DNA of 34,742 nucleotides from assembly GCA_017453865.1 (NCBI GenBank), contig JAFTEC010000080.1:1-34742 (forward strand). The letters run 5' to 3'. Shown here piece by piece: positions 6,415 through 14,361 of this stretch. The notes below the pieces were generated by a model, which saw only the letters and a program-made list of their open reading frames with translations, did not search any database and had not been told where the DNA came from. The stretch comes from Lachnospiraceae bacterium (GTDB taxonomy: Bacteria > Bacillota > Clostridia > Lachnospirales > Lachnospiraceae). Made by a program: the position numbers and the translations under genes. The number at the start of each line of letters is the position of its first letter. The stretch's first letter is position 1.

Positions 6415-7452
6415 TCACCCGATCCCGGCCCCGAGGGAGCAGTTCGGGAAATTGCAGACCTTACAGTGCATGCAGAAGCCGCCCATTCCGAGACGGTCCA
6501 TGCTCTCCTTTGTGACAATGTCATTTGCAAATATTCTTGGAAGGATCAGGTCGAAAATGGTCCTTCCCTCATACATTACGCAGCCCGGAAGTCCCATTAT
6601 CGCTGTCTCGTCCTTTTCTCCCTTGTAGGCAAGCATAAACATTGCACCGGGAAGCACGGGTGCACCGTAGCTTACGACCCTGTCAGCCACCTTTGAAATG
6701 GCATAGGGGGTCTTGTCATCCGGATCCACGCTCATGCCTCCGGTACAGATAACCACCTCGGCCCCCTTAGAAAGCACCTTATTGATACAATCTATCTCCA
6801 TTTCGGGATCATCGGAGCTAAGCTCCGTAGCTATGACCTCCGAACCGTACTCTGCTATCTTTCCCTTTACAACGGGGGTAAATGTATCCTTTATCCTTCC
6901 ATGGAATACCTCATTTCCCGTGGTCACTATACCAACCTTCTTTTTTACAAAGGGTAAGAGGGTAAAAATGGGCCCCTCTCCCACGGCCTTTTTTACTCCC
7001 TCCATTTTCTCCCTCCCGATGATCAAAGGGATTATCCGCATGCCTGCCACATGCTGCCCCTTCCTTACGGGGTAATTATTGTGGACCGAGGCTATCATCA
7101 TCTGTCCGTAGGAATTCACCTTGTAGAGCTTGTCGGCGTCGATCTTTAAGAGCCCGTCACACTCCGCGATAAGCTCGATCTTTCCCTCCTTAATATCCTC
7201 AGTCCTTGTAAGATTATCGTTTTTGCATAGATCATAGAGGATAAGGGCTGCATCGTTTTCATGCAGCATATTCTCATTCATTTCCCAGATATAGATGTGG
7301 TCCTTTCCGACGGAGAGAAGGACCGGTATGTCCTCTTCCCGTATGATGTGTCCCTTTCTGAAAACGGGGCCCTTGCTCTCTCCCTTTACTATTCTTGTGA
7401 TATCGTGGCAGAGCATCTGCCCCACGGCTTCCTCGGTCTTAAGAAGTTTCAT
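6415..7452 (-). CDS. Molybdopterin-binding protein with C-terminal cysteine cluster
   Basis: The 345-residue protein has the MoCF/MoeA-type molybdopterin-binding fold: KVGIVTTGNEV (172-182) and EVVICTGGMSVDPDD (232-246) are its ligand loops, and GAPVLPGAMFMLAY and MGLPGCVMYEGRTIFD follow. The C-terminus carries CMHCKVCNFPNC, four cysteines that could hold a metal or an iron-sulfur cluster. Proteins of this kind accompany molybdenum hydroxylase operons and probably deliver or modify the cofactor, rather than acting as the general MoeA. GAAAGGA lies seven bases before the ATG. It is the last gene of the guanine deaminase-modABC row, 81 bases after modC. Confidence 0.8.
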   Translation of the reverse strand: MKLLKTEEAVGQMLCHDITRIVKGESKGPVFRKGHIIREEDIPVLLSVGKDHIYIWEMNENMLHENDAALILYDLCKNDNLTRTEDIKEGKIELIAECDGLLKIDADKLYKVNSYGQMMIASVHNNYPVRKGQHVAGMRIIPLIIGREKMEGVKKAVGEGPIFTLLPFVKKKVGIVTTGNEVFHGRIKDTFTPVVKGKIAEYGSEVIATELSSDDPEMEIDCINKVLSKGAEVVICTGGMSVDPDDKTPYAISKVADRVVSYGAPVLPGAMFMLAYKGEKDETAIMGLPGCVMYEGRTIFDLILPRIFANDIVTKESMDRLGMGGFCMHCKVCNFPNCSLGAGIG

Positions 7453-7490
7453 GTTTTTTTCCTTTCGTTATACCGGTCTTTTTTATTCAT
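7449..7490 (-). CDS. Possible 13-residue leader peptide
   Basis: An ATG at 7490 with AAGGG nine bases upstream opens MNKKDRYNERKKT and stops in an ATGA overlap with the molybdopterin-binding gene's start. It is lysine-rich and has no homologue I recognise. Its only likely role would be translational coupling; chance is a real alternative. Confidence 0.2.
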   Translation of the reverse strand: MNKKDRYNERKKT

Positions 7491-7533
7491 TATGAAAGAC
7501 CCTTCGTTCAGCGCGTCAATGCCTGCACTTCCC

Positions 7534-8577
7534 TCATTCTCTCAGGTACAAAATGTCCTCCTCACGGAGCCTGAGGTATGAGGGGTTTCCTTTATTCTCA
7601 AGCAGCGGCCAAAGGGAACGCTCCGCAAACCAGCTGATGGTCTTTTTTGCCTTTATGTAGTACTTCCTTTCAAACGGAAGGGCTGACACGGAGGATAGCT
7701 GAAAGGGTATGCAGTTTTCCTCCCTCTCTCCCCAGACGGGTTCAAAAAGGTGGGCCCTGTATCCGATGCAGGTAATATCCGGTGGAAACGGCTTTTTTAT
7801 CCTGAGGGTCACTCCCCAGTCAAGTGCTTCCAGGGTGTGGCTGTCGATCACCCTTACATCGGATATATTCTTGCAGCCCGTAAGTACGGCCGCGGCTCTG
7901 GTGCCGGGTGCTTCAAAGATCCTCTTCGTTTCCCCGTGGCTTTCCAGCTGTCCCCTGTCCATAATGATAAGGCTCTCACTGAAGCGGTAGATCTCATCCC
8001 TTGAGTGGGATACCATTATGACCGTTCCCGGATAGTCCTTAAAGATAGAGATAAGCTCCTCCTGCATATGGTCCCTTAGATGATCGTCCAGTGCGGAAAA
8101 TGGCTCATCTAGAAGAATGGCTTCCGGCTCATAGACCATTATCCTTGCAAGCGCCACCCTCTGCTGCTGTCCGCCTGAAAGCTCGGAAGGGAGCCTTTCC
8201 TCCAGTCCGTTAAGCTTAAACTTATCAATTATATCCGAGACCCGCCTCCTCCTTTCCTCCCGGTCCTTTCTCCCAAGAGAAGCCCCGATATTTTCCGCCA
8301 CGTTCATGGTGGGGAAAAGGGCGTAATTCTGGAAGAGATATCCCGTATTTCTCTTCTGCGGCTTTATATCGGTCCTTTTTTCCGAATCGAAGAGGACTCT
8401 GTCATTTAATACTATCCTGCCCTCATCGGGTCTCTCTATCCCGGCGATCATCTTAAGTGTGAGGGACTTTCCGGCTCCGGAGCTCCCGAGGATACCGATC
8501 CTGCCTGCGCTATCCGAAAGCTCGAGATCCAGCGTGAAGCCCTCCAGTTTTTTCTTTAATCTAAGCTCTATCCCCAT
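7534..8577 (-). CDS. modC: Molybdate ABC transporter ATP-binding protein
   Basis: The 347-residue ATPase couples ATP hydrolysis to molybdate (or tungstate) import with ModB. Walker A is GSSGAGKS (31-38), the Q-loop is LFQNYALF (81-88), the signature is LSGGQQQR (133-140), Walker B is AILLDEPFSALD (153-164) and the switch histidine is in MVSHSRDE. The roughly 110 C-terminal residues (GYRAHLFEPVW and on) resemble a regulatory TOBE/Mop-type domain, though without a motif clear enough to be sure. It overlaps modB by 10 bases, so the two are co-translated. Confidence 0.9.
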   Translation of the reverse strand: MGIELRLKKKLEGFTLDLELSDSAGRIGILGSSGAGKSLTLKMIAGIERPDEGRIVLNDRVLFDSEKRTDIKPQKRNTGYLFQNYALFPTMNVAENIGASLGRKDREERRRRVSDIIDKFKLNGLEERLPSELSGGQQQRVALARIMVYEPEAILLDEPFSALDDHLRDHMQEELISIFKDYPGTVIMVSHSRDEIYRFSESLIIMDRGQLESHGETKRIFEAPGTRAAAVLTGCKNISDVRVIDSHTLEALDWGVTLRIKKPFPPDITCIGYRAHLFEPVWGEREENCIPFQLSSVSALPFERKYYIKAKKTISWFAERSLWPLLENKGNPSYLRLREEDILYLRE

Positions 8578-9275
8578 CTTTTCACGTTCTTCTGTGTCTT
8601 TCCGGCTGCCAGGTTCATAAGGACTATGGCTGCGAAGGCGATGATAATTACGATAAGCACCCAGATACCTCCCGTCACATAGTCCTGATCCTGCATGACA
8701 AGGGCTATCCTCTGGGAAATGGTCGCGGTCTTCCCCGGGATATTTCCCGCAAGCATTGAGGTGGCGCCGTATTCCCCAAGGGCTCTTGCGAAGGTCAGGA
8801 TCGTACCGCTTATCAGCCCCGGTCCCGCTGCCGGGATAACCACCTTAAAAAAGATCTCGTTTTCGGACATCCCAAGGGTCCGTCCGGCGTAGATCAAGTT
8901 TATGTCGATAAGCTCAAAGGCCGCTCTCGCATTCCTGTACATAAGCGGAAGGGCTATGACCGTTGCAGCTATTACACAGCCGGAGAAGCTCTGCACCACC
9001 TTTATCCCGTATGTGTCCCAGAGAAAGATCCCAATGGGCCGCCTTCTCGAAAATATAAGGAGTAAAAAGAATCCTGCAACGGTGGGCGGGAGCACCAGAG
9101 GCATTGTCAGAAGCCCGTCGATAAAAGCCTTAAGGGGCGACCTCATATTCATTACGGCTCTCGCGGCAAAAATACCCAGAAAAAAACAGAGGATCGTTGC
9201 AACGATCCCCGTTTTCAAGGATATCCAGAGCGGACTCCAGTCAAGTGAATTCAGGATCATAAATAAAGCATCCAT
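8568..9275 (-). CDS. modB: Molybdate ABC transporter permease
   Basis: The 235-residue membrane protein has about five or six hydrophobic segments. The start places an amphipathic stretch before the segment IVATILCFFLGIFAARAV. MPLVLPPTVAGFFLLLI is a strong ModB pattern, and the EAA loop that docks on the ATPase is seen in EYGATSMLAGNIPGKT. It forms the channel for molybdate handed over by ModA. It follows modA by 12 bases and overlaps modC by 10. Confidence 0.92.
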   Translation of the reverse strand: MDALFMILNSLDWSPLWISLKTGIVATILCFFLGIFAARAVMNMRSPLKAFIDGLLTMPLVLPPTVAGFFLLLIFSRRRPIGIFLWDTYGIKVVQSFSGCVIAATVIALPLMYRNARAAFELIDINLIYAGRTLGMSENEIFFKVVIPAAGPGLISGTILTFARALGEYGATSMLAGNIPGKTATISQRIALVMQDQDYVTGGIWVLIVIIIAFAAIVLMNLAAGKTQKNVKRWG

Positions 9276-9287
9276 TCAGCCTTCCCT

Positions 9288-10148
9288 TTATACATCAGTA
9301 TCAAAATAGCAGCCTTCAAATATAGCCTTTGCTTCATCCGACGTTACAAATTTTACGAAGTCATCAGCTGCCGCCTTTTCCGCTTCATCCGCCTCGTCAT
9401 TTTTAACGCAGGCTATCGGGTAGATCACATTCCCCGTAAGGTCGTAGGAGATCTTTTCAAGTATCTCCACCCTGTCCTCGTAGCCATAGGTATCGGAGTA
9501 ATAGGTGGTCCCGACCTCGGAGGAGCCCTCGGTCACTGCCGCAAGCACCTTTGAAACATTGGACTGCTCAGATATCTCCACTCCGCCGAGGGCAGCGGAG
9601 ATCTCCTTTGTACTGATCTTTGAAACATCCTCTGCTTCTTCAAGCATCCCCGCATTTACCATGGCCTGACGGGTATACCTTCCAACCGGAACGGAGCCGT
9701 CCGCCAGGGCTATGGATGAAGCTTTTCCTATGTCCTTTAGTCCCGTGACTAATGTGCCGCTGTCCTTTAAGGTTATTACGCAGACCTGATTATTTACCAC
9801 ATCTTTTCTGCTGCCCTCAATAAGGAGCTTATCCTCTTCAAGGGTATCCATCTGCTTCTTTGCCGCAGAGAAGAATACGTCACAGGCATAGCCCTCCTCT
9901 ATCTGAGTCATAAGCGTGCCCGATGAATCCGCATTAAAGCTTATCTTTACCTCAGGATGCTTTTCGTTATATGCGGCCGCCACCTTTTCCATGACCGTAC
10001 TTAAGGATGCGGCTATGAACACCTGTATCTCTGTCTCCTCCGCCGCCGCTTTTGTTACGTCCTTCGCTCCTCCGGAGCAGCCAAAGATGCTTAATATAAG
10101 AGCCGCCGAAAGAACCGGACCCATTATTTTCCCGATATTTTTCTTCAT
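9288..10148 (-). CDS. modA: Molybdate-binding lipoprotein
   Basis: The 286-residue extracellular solute-binding protein has a lipoprotein signal with lipobox SIFGC at about 20-24, so the cysteine would be lipid-anchored. IQVFIAASLSTVMEKVA and ISFNADSSGTLMTQIEEG are characteristic ModA ligand-binding loops, and DVFFSAAKKQMDTL and SVPVGRYTRQAM follow. It captures molybdate or tungstate for ModBC. The GGGGG ribosome binding site lies inside the stem of the leader hairpin at 10152-10213. The gene follows guanine deaminase by 86 bases. Confidence 0.92.
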   Translation of the reverse strand: MKKNIGKIMGPVLSAALILSIFGCSGGAKDVTKAAAEETEIQVFIAASLSTVMEKVAAAYNEKHPEVKISFNADSSGTLMTQIEEGYACDVFFSAAKKQMDTLEEDKLLIEGSRKDVVNNQVCVITLKDSGTLVTGLKDIGKASSIALADGSVPVGRYTRQAMVNAGMLEEAEDVSKISTKEISAALGGVEISEQSNVSKVLAAVTEGSSEVGTTYYSDTYGYEDRVEILEKISYDLTGNVIYPIACVKNDEADEAEKAAADDFVKFVTSDEAKAIFEGCYFDTDV

Positions 10149-10213
10149 AAAAAACCCCCTTTCTTCGACCGTTATATTCTACCGCGAATAACGCTCGGCT
10201 GTAAAGGGGGTTT
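10149..10213 (-). promoter_or_regulatory. modA leader: nested hairpin masking the ribosome binding site
   Basis: AAACCCCCTTT (10213-10203 on the minus strand) pairs perfectly with AAAGGGGGTTT (10162-10152) across 40 bases, followed by TTT and then the modA ATG. The 3' arm contains the GGGGG ribosome binding site, so folding would block translation; the stem plus T-run also resembles an intrinsic terminator. A second inverted repeat (10170-10193) sits in the loop. The transcript would come from guanine deaminase read-through or from a local promoter. Confidence 0.5.
10170..10193. promoter_or_regulatory. Candidate ModE-type molybdate-responsive operator
   Basis: CGTTAT (10170-10175) and ATAACG (10188-10193) are separated by 12 bases, the spacing in the recalled ModE consensus CGNTATATA-N6-TATATAACG. 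The left half matches eight of nine positions and the right half six of nine. It lies 22 bases upstream of modA. No modE gene is in the window. Confidence 0.4.
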
Positions 10214-10234
10214 ACCAAAAAATATCGTTTATTT

Positions 10235-11548
10235 CTACCTGATCCTTTTTCCCGCCACGATCTTTCCGCTTATATACCTGTCATCTCCGAGGTAGATAAA
10301 GCGCTCGGCCCGTTCTTTTGCACTTAAGTCCTCCCTCGCAGTGGGAATGCTCAAGTCGTCAAGGATCAGTGCATCAAAGGAGTAGCCCTTATCGAAGCTC
10401 CCTGCCTTACCGAAAAAGGCTCCTCCTCCTTTCGTCGCCATATAGAAGGCTTCCTCGAAGGTAAGTGCCTTCGTATCCCTGTCATAAAGCCGGTTCCTAA
10501 GCTTAGAAACCTGGATCGCAGACCTTATGGCATTTATCATTGATGCCGTGTGCCCTCCTGCCACATCCGTTGCAAGACCCACGTTCATGCCCTTTTCAAG
10601 GTAGCATTTTACCGGAGCTGCCCCTGATGAAAGATTTGTATTTGAATCCGGACAGTGGGCAATAAACACGTTATTATCCTTTAGTATCTCCTGCTCCTTT
10701 TCATCAGACCATACACAGTGGGCCATTATGCAGGGTATGCCTTTATTCATTATCCCTGCCTTAACGTAGCTGTCGGCATAGCAGGAGGTATCCGGCTCCA
10801 GCTTATGCACCCACTCTATCTCCGAGAGATTCTCAGACAGATGGGACTGTACCGGAGCAGCGTATCTCTCTGCAAGCTTTTTTAACCCTGTCATAAGCTC
10901 TCTCGAGCAGCTTGGCGTAAACCTCGGGGTAATAACCGGCCTTGTGCGGGAAAAGCCTTTTTTCTCCGCTTCCCTAAGCCATTCCTCCGTTCCCGAAATG
11001 GATGCTTCCGTTTCCTCCACGTAGTAATCCGGGACATTCCTGTCCATATTTACCCTTCCGACTAAGGTCACGAGTCCGCTCTCTTCAAGGAGCTCCATAA
11101 GCCTTAGGGTGGCTCCCGTATGGGATGTCGCAAAAACCGAGGCACGGACCGTAGCCCCGTTCTTCAATTCCTCCGCGAAAATTTTATAGGCTCTTTCCGC
11201 GTAGCTTAAGTCACTGTATCTCGCTTCCTCCGGGAAGGTATAGGTTTCAAGCCAGGGCAGGAGCTCTATATCCATACCGTTACCCCTGAACTGGTACTGG
11301 GGAGCATGGATATGAAGATCCGTAAAGCCCGGGATTATAAGCTTTCCACCGGTCTCTATAAGAGGGAGCTCCTTATACTCCTCCGGGAGAAACGGGAATA
11401 CACCCTCCGAAATACCGTCCAGAGAGACGGCATAGGCATCGTCAAAGCATATCAGCTTATCCTTATCCTTACTGTAAACAACGGCTCCGTGAAGCACGAA
11501 GCCTGATCTGTCCTTAGCGGTCATATCACGAATATTTCCTTTTTGCAT
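10235..11548 (-). CDS. guaD: Guanine deaminase
   Basis: The 437-residue metal-dependent amidohydrolase would convert guanine to xanthine and ammonia. Zinc ligands are seen in GFTDLHIHAPQYQFRG (two histidines), SHLSENLSEIEWV, MAHCVWSDEK and GLATDVAGGHTASM, the order and spacing of bacterial guanine deaminases. The HAPQYQFRGNGMD stretch separates it from general cytosine deaminases. The ATG at 11548 lacks a good ribosome binding site; an ATG at 11524, 24 bases inside and preceded by AAAAAGGA, is an alternative that loses eight residues. It is divergent from adenine deaminase and heads the minus-strand modABC row, supplying xanthine to a molybdenum hydroxylase. Confidence 0.88.
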   Translation of the reverse strand: MQKGNIRDMTAKDRSGFVLHGAVVYSKDKDKLICFDDAYAVSLDGISEGVFPFLPEEYKELPLIETGGKLIIPGFTDLHIHAPQYQFRGNGMDIELLPWLETYTFPEEARYSDLSYAERAYKIFAEELKNGATVRASVFATSHTGATLRLMELLEESGLVTLVGRVNMDRNVPDYYVEETEASISGTEEWLREAEKKGFSRTRPVITPRFTPSCSRELMTGLKKLAERYAAPVQSHLSENLSEIEWVHKLEPDTSCYADSYVKAGIMNKGIPCIMAHCVWSDEKEQEILKDNNVFIAHCPDSNTNLSSGAAPVKCYLEKGMNVGLATDVAGGHTASMINAIRSAIQVSKLRNRLYDRDTKALTFEEAFYMATKGGGAFFGKAGSFDKGYSFDALILDDLSIPTAREDLSAKERAERFIYLGDDRYISGKIVAGKRIR

Positions 11549-11814
11549 CTATCCCAAACCCCCGCGGGAGCCCTGTGCAAAAAAATCTTCTTACATCAGA
11601 CAAAAAGTTATAAAACTTCCCGTAATGTATAGACAGGGGCAGTAATAATTGCTAAAATTTTAATATATTATTCTGTTTTCCGCCAGTCTTTTCGGAAAAA
11701 CATCATGTCTGTTCCGAAATGAAAAGAGTTTTGTCGTTTACTATACAAACAGCGCTTAGATTCACGGCTGTCTTTCCGGGTTTCTCACGGAACGGCAGCG
11801 GCAGGAGAGACAAA
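11549..11814. promoter_or_regulatory. Divergent guaD/ade intergenic region
   Basis: The 266 bases separate two divergent purine genes. An inverted repeat TTTTCCG-N10-CGGAAAA lies at 11676-11699, and the flank 11630-11675 is AT-rich. For guaD on the minus strand, TTAGCA, 18 bases and TATACA form a weak promoter; no strong one was seen for ade. I looked for the purine-riboswitch core and did not find it. Confidence 0.35.
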
Positions 11815-13554
11815 ATGAATAAGGAAAGCCTGAAAAGAATAATCGACGTCGCATCCGGACGGGAAGCTGCCGACTTAAGGATCAAAAACTGCCGGGTCAT
11901 AGACGTTTTTAACCGTGAGATATTCGATTCCGATGTCTATATTAAAGACGGCTTCATCGCGGGCTTCGGTGACAGTGACTTCCCCGCCGCCGCGGAGGAA
12001 TATGATGCAAAAGGGCGTTTCCTTGCTCCGGGGCTTATCGACAGCCATGTGCACATAGAATCAAGCCACCTCTCTCCTTCCGAATTCTCAAAAGAGGTAG
12101 TTCCCCACGGAACAACCACGATAATCGCAGACCCCCATGAAATATGCAATGTATGCGGCCTTGACGGCTTCGACTATATGCTGGGATCAACGGAAAACAT
12201 TGCACTTCAGGTATTTCTCCAGTTTCCATCCTGTGTCCCCGCAACCCCCTATGAAAATGCGGGAGCGGTATTAAAGGCTCCCGAGATACTATCCCGTATT
12301 GATAATGACCGTGTGAAGGGTCTCGGCGAGCTTATGGATTTCATAGGCGTATGCAGGGCAAAGGATACTGTTCTTGACAAGATAATGGTCGCCAAAAATG
12401 CCGGTAAGCTTATCGACGGACACAGCCCCGCCCTTTTCGGCACCGATCTCGATGCCTACTCCGCAGCCGGGATTCGTGACGACCACGAGTGCGCCACGGT
12501 AGATGAGCTTAGGGACCGCGTGAGAAGAGGTATCTATGTTCTTTTAAGGGAGGGAACGGTCTGCCGGGATCTCCTGAATCTCCTTCCGGGTGTGAATGAG
12601 AGTAATTACAGGTTCTGCCTCTTCTGCACCGATGACCGCCAGGCGGCAAGCCTTGTGGAGGACGGACATATCGACAATAATATGAGGCTCACTCTATCCA
12701 CGGGCTTTGATCCCTTAAAGGCCATATGCATGGCAACAATAAACGCTGCGGAATGCTTCGGGCTTTCCGACAGGGGCGCCGTTTCACCCGGGCGCAGGGC
12801 TGATCTCATCTTATTTGAGAGCTTTGATGATTTCAGGGCCGATACGGTATGGATAGGCGGAAAAAAGGCTGCGGAAAACGGACAGTACCTTATAGAAGAC
12901 CCGAAGGTAAAGCCGGAGGGAGTAAGCGGGCGCATGAACGTTAAGGATTTTTCCGCAGAAAGACTGAAGCTCCGCCTTGAAGGAAATAAAGTCAATACGA
13001 TAAAGCTTATCCCCCACTCGGTGGTAACGGAAAAGGGCGAAGCAGATGTAAGCCTTGACGCGCAGGGCTTTTGGATAAGGGATGAGCAGGATATAGTAAA
13101 GATCGCCGTTGTGGAAAGACATAAGGGCACCGGAAACGTGGGGATCGGTCTCCTTCAGGGCTTTGGCCTAAGGGGAGGCGCCGTTGCGACGAGCGTAGCC
13201 CATGATTCCCATAATATAATAGTCGCCGGAGATAATGACAGGGATATGGAGACCGCCGTTCTCCGCCTTATCGAAATGGGCGGGGGCATGGCCATCGCAA
13301 AGGACGGAAGGATACTTGACAGCCTCGAACACGAGATTGCCGGGCTTATGACTGACAGATCGGGTGAATGGGTGGCGGAACGCATAAAGCAGCTTGACAG
13401 GATCGCAAGGAAGGAGCTCTGCATAAGTGAAAGTGCGGATCCCTTTATGACCCCCTGCTTTATGGCTCTTCCCGTTATCCCCGAGATAAAGATCACGGAT
13501 ATGGGGCTCTTTGACGTAAAGGAATTTAAGCACCTTAATGTCAGCCTGACTTGA
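11815..13554 (+). CDS. ade: Adenine deaminase
   Basis: The 579-residue enzyme converts adenine to hypoxanthine and ammonia with a binuclear metal centre. Motifs in order: LIDSHVHIESSHLSPSEF, HGTTTIIADPHEICNV, KLIDGHSPALFG, RDDHECATVDE, LREGT and FCTDDRQA, all typical of Ade-type adenine deaminases; its length agrees with E. coli Ade. The ATG at 11815 is chosen because AGGAGA lies six bases upstream and the family's N-terminus starts here; an in-frame ATG 32 codons earlier gives an extension without family pattern. Its last 14 bases overlap the convergent PAS regulator gene. It feeds hypoxanthine to the purine-degrading pathway encoded next door. Confidence 0.92.
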   Translation: MNKESLKRIIDVASGREAADLRIKNCRVIDVFNREIFDSDVYIKDGFIAGFGDSDFPAAAEEYDAKGRFLAPGLIDSHVHIESSHLSPSEFSKEVVPHGTTTIIADPHEICNVCGLDGFDYMLGSTENIALQVFLQFPSCVPATPYENAGAVLKAPEILSRIDNDRVKGLGELMDFIGVCRAKDTVLDKIMVAKNAGKLIDGHSPALFGTDLDAYSAAGIRDDHECATVDELRDRVRRGIYVLLREGTVCRDLLNLLPGVNESNYRFCLFCTDDRQAASLVEDGHIDNNMRLTLSTGFDPLKAICMATINAAECFGLSDRGAVSPGRRADLILFESFDDFRADTVWIGGKKAAENGQYLIEDPKVKPEGVSGRMNVKDFSAERLKLRLEGNKVNTIKLIPHSVVTEKGEADVSLDAQGFWIRDEQDIVKIAVVERHKGTGNVGIGLLQGFGLRGGAVATSVAHDSHNIIVAGDNDRDMETAVLRLIEMGGGMAIAKDGRILDSLEHEIAGLMTDRSGEWVAERIKQLDRIARKELCISESADPFMTPCFMALPVIPEIKITDMGLFDVKEFKHLNVSLT

Positions 13555-14179
13555 TCTCGTCCAAATAGCTGTACAGCGTGTACTTTGAAATATTTAAAAT
13601 ACTGCAGACCTTGGGTCCCGACTTTGTGATAAGGAAGGCACCGCTTGTATGTAAGAACCTGACGGCCGTCATCTTGTCCTCCTTTGTCATCATTGAAACA
13701 GGCTTTCCGACCTTCTTTAGGGCCTGTTCGATAAGGTCATTCAAAAGATCGCTGACACTGGGTGTGATGGACTCCGGATCGGCACCGGGCTTTTCGGTAT
13801 CGATAAAGAGACGTATATGCTGATCCACGACGGACAGAAGGGAAATATCGAAGTTGATCCCGAAGATCCCAATGACCTTTCCCTTTTCATCCCTGATGTA
13901 GATGGTGCTGGACTTTAAGATCTTCCCGTCATTACTGCGGGTTAGATAGGAAAGCTTGTCCTTAAGCTCCTTATCCTTATTCTGAAGGGATTCCAGGACG
14001 ATATGGGAGGGTCCGTCCCCTATGCTCCTGCCGGAAACATGACCGTTTTCTATGGCAACTATAGTGTGCTCTAAGTCATCCTTCGACAGGTCGTGGACCA
14101 CCGTCTCACATCCTGAACCAAACTGGGACGCTATTCCCTTTGCAAGACGGGAATAGAAATCGATCTGTGCTTTTGTCAT
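13541..14179 (-). CDS. YheO/DauR-like PAS transcriptional regulator
   Basis: The 212-residue protein has an N-terminal YheO-type PAS domain (about 15-115; CETVVHDLS, HTIVAIENGHVSGRSIGDGPS, SSTIYIRDEKGKVIGIFGINFD) and a C-terminal helix-turn-helix (about 165-210; MTAVRFLHTSGAFLITKSGP, SILNISKYTLYSYLDEI). The family, for example DauR, controls catabolic genes in response to a metabolite. It is divergent from ssnA, so the inverted repeat at 14253-14278 between them is its likely target. GGAGGG lies 11 bases before the ATG. The 3' end overlaps ade. Confidence 0.85.
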   Translation of the reverse strand: MTKAQIDFYSRLAKGIASQFGSGCETVVHDLSKDDLEHTIVAIENGHVSGRSIGDGPSHIVLESLQNKDKELKDKLSYLTRSNDGKILKSSTIYIRDEKGKVIGIFGINFDISLLSVVDQHIRLFIDTEKPGADPESITPSVSDLLNDLIEQALKKVGKPVSMMTKEDKMTAVRFLHTSGAFLITKSGPKVCSILNISKYTLYSYLDEIKSG

Positions 14180-14252
14180 GGGGTCACTTCCCTCCGTTCA
14201 ATGTGCTGGATCTCTAAAAAGTCTGCAATGAAATGGCTTTTTGAACAGGCTT

Positions 14253-14285
14253 AAACGCCGTTTGGGCTTTTGGCGTTTGTATAAT
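14253..14285 (+). promoter_or_regulatory. ssnA promoter region with AAACGCC inverted repeat
   Basis: AAACGCC (14253-14259) and GGCGTTT (14272-14278) form a perfect 7-bp inverted repeat with a 12-base spacer. A consensus TATAAT follows at 14280-14285, with no clear -35 box at the right distance, as expected if an activator bound the repeat. The ssnA start is about 75 bases downstream. Confidence 0.5.
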
Positions 14286-14361
14286 AACATAATAGTATAA
14301 AAAAAAATAGTCAGTCAACATACATATTTTTATATTTCCCTTTTGAAAGGAGGAAGTCGAT

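Noticed and set aside
10149..10234. Molybdenum-cofactor (Moco) riboswitch
   Set aside because: The gap between guaD and modA is under 90 bases, too short for that RNA, and its conserved helices are not visible; a simple nested hairpin explains the sequence.
11549..11814. Purine riboswitch upstream of ade or guaD
   Set aside because: The conserved core of the purine aptamer was not found on either strand.
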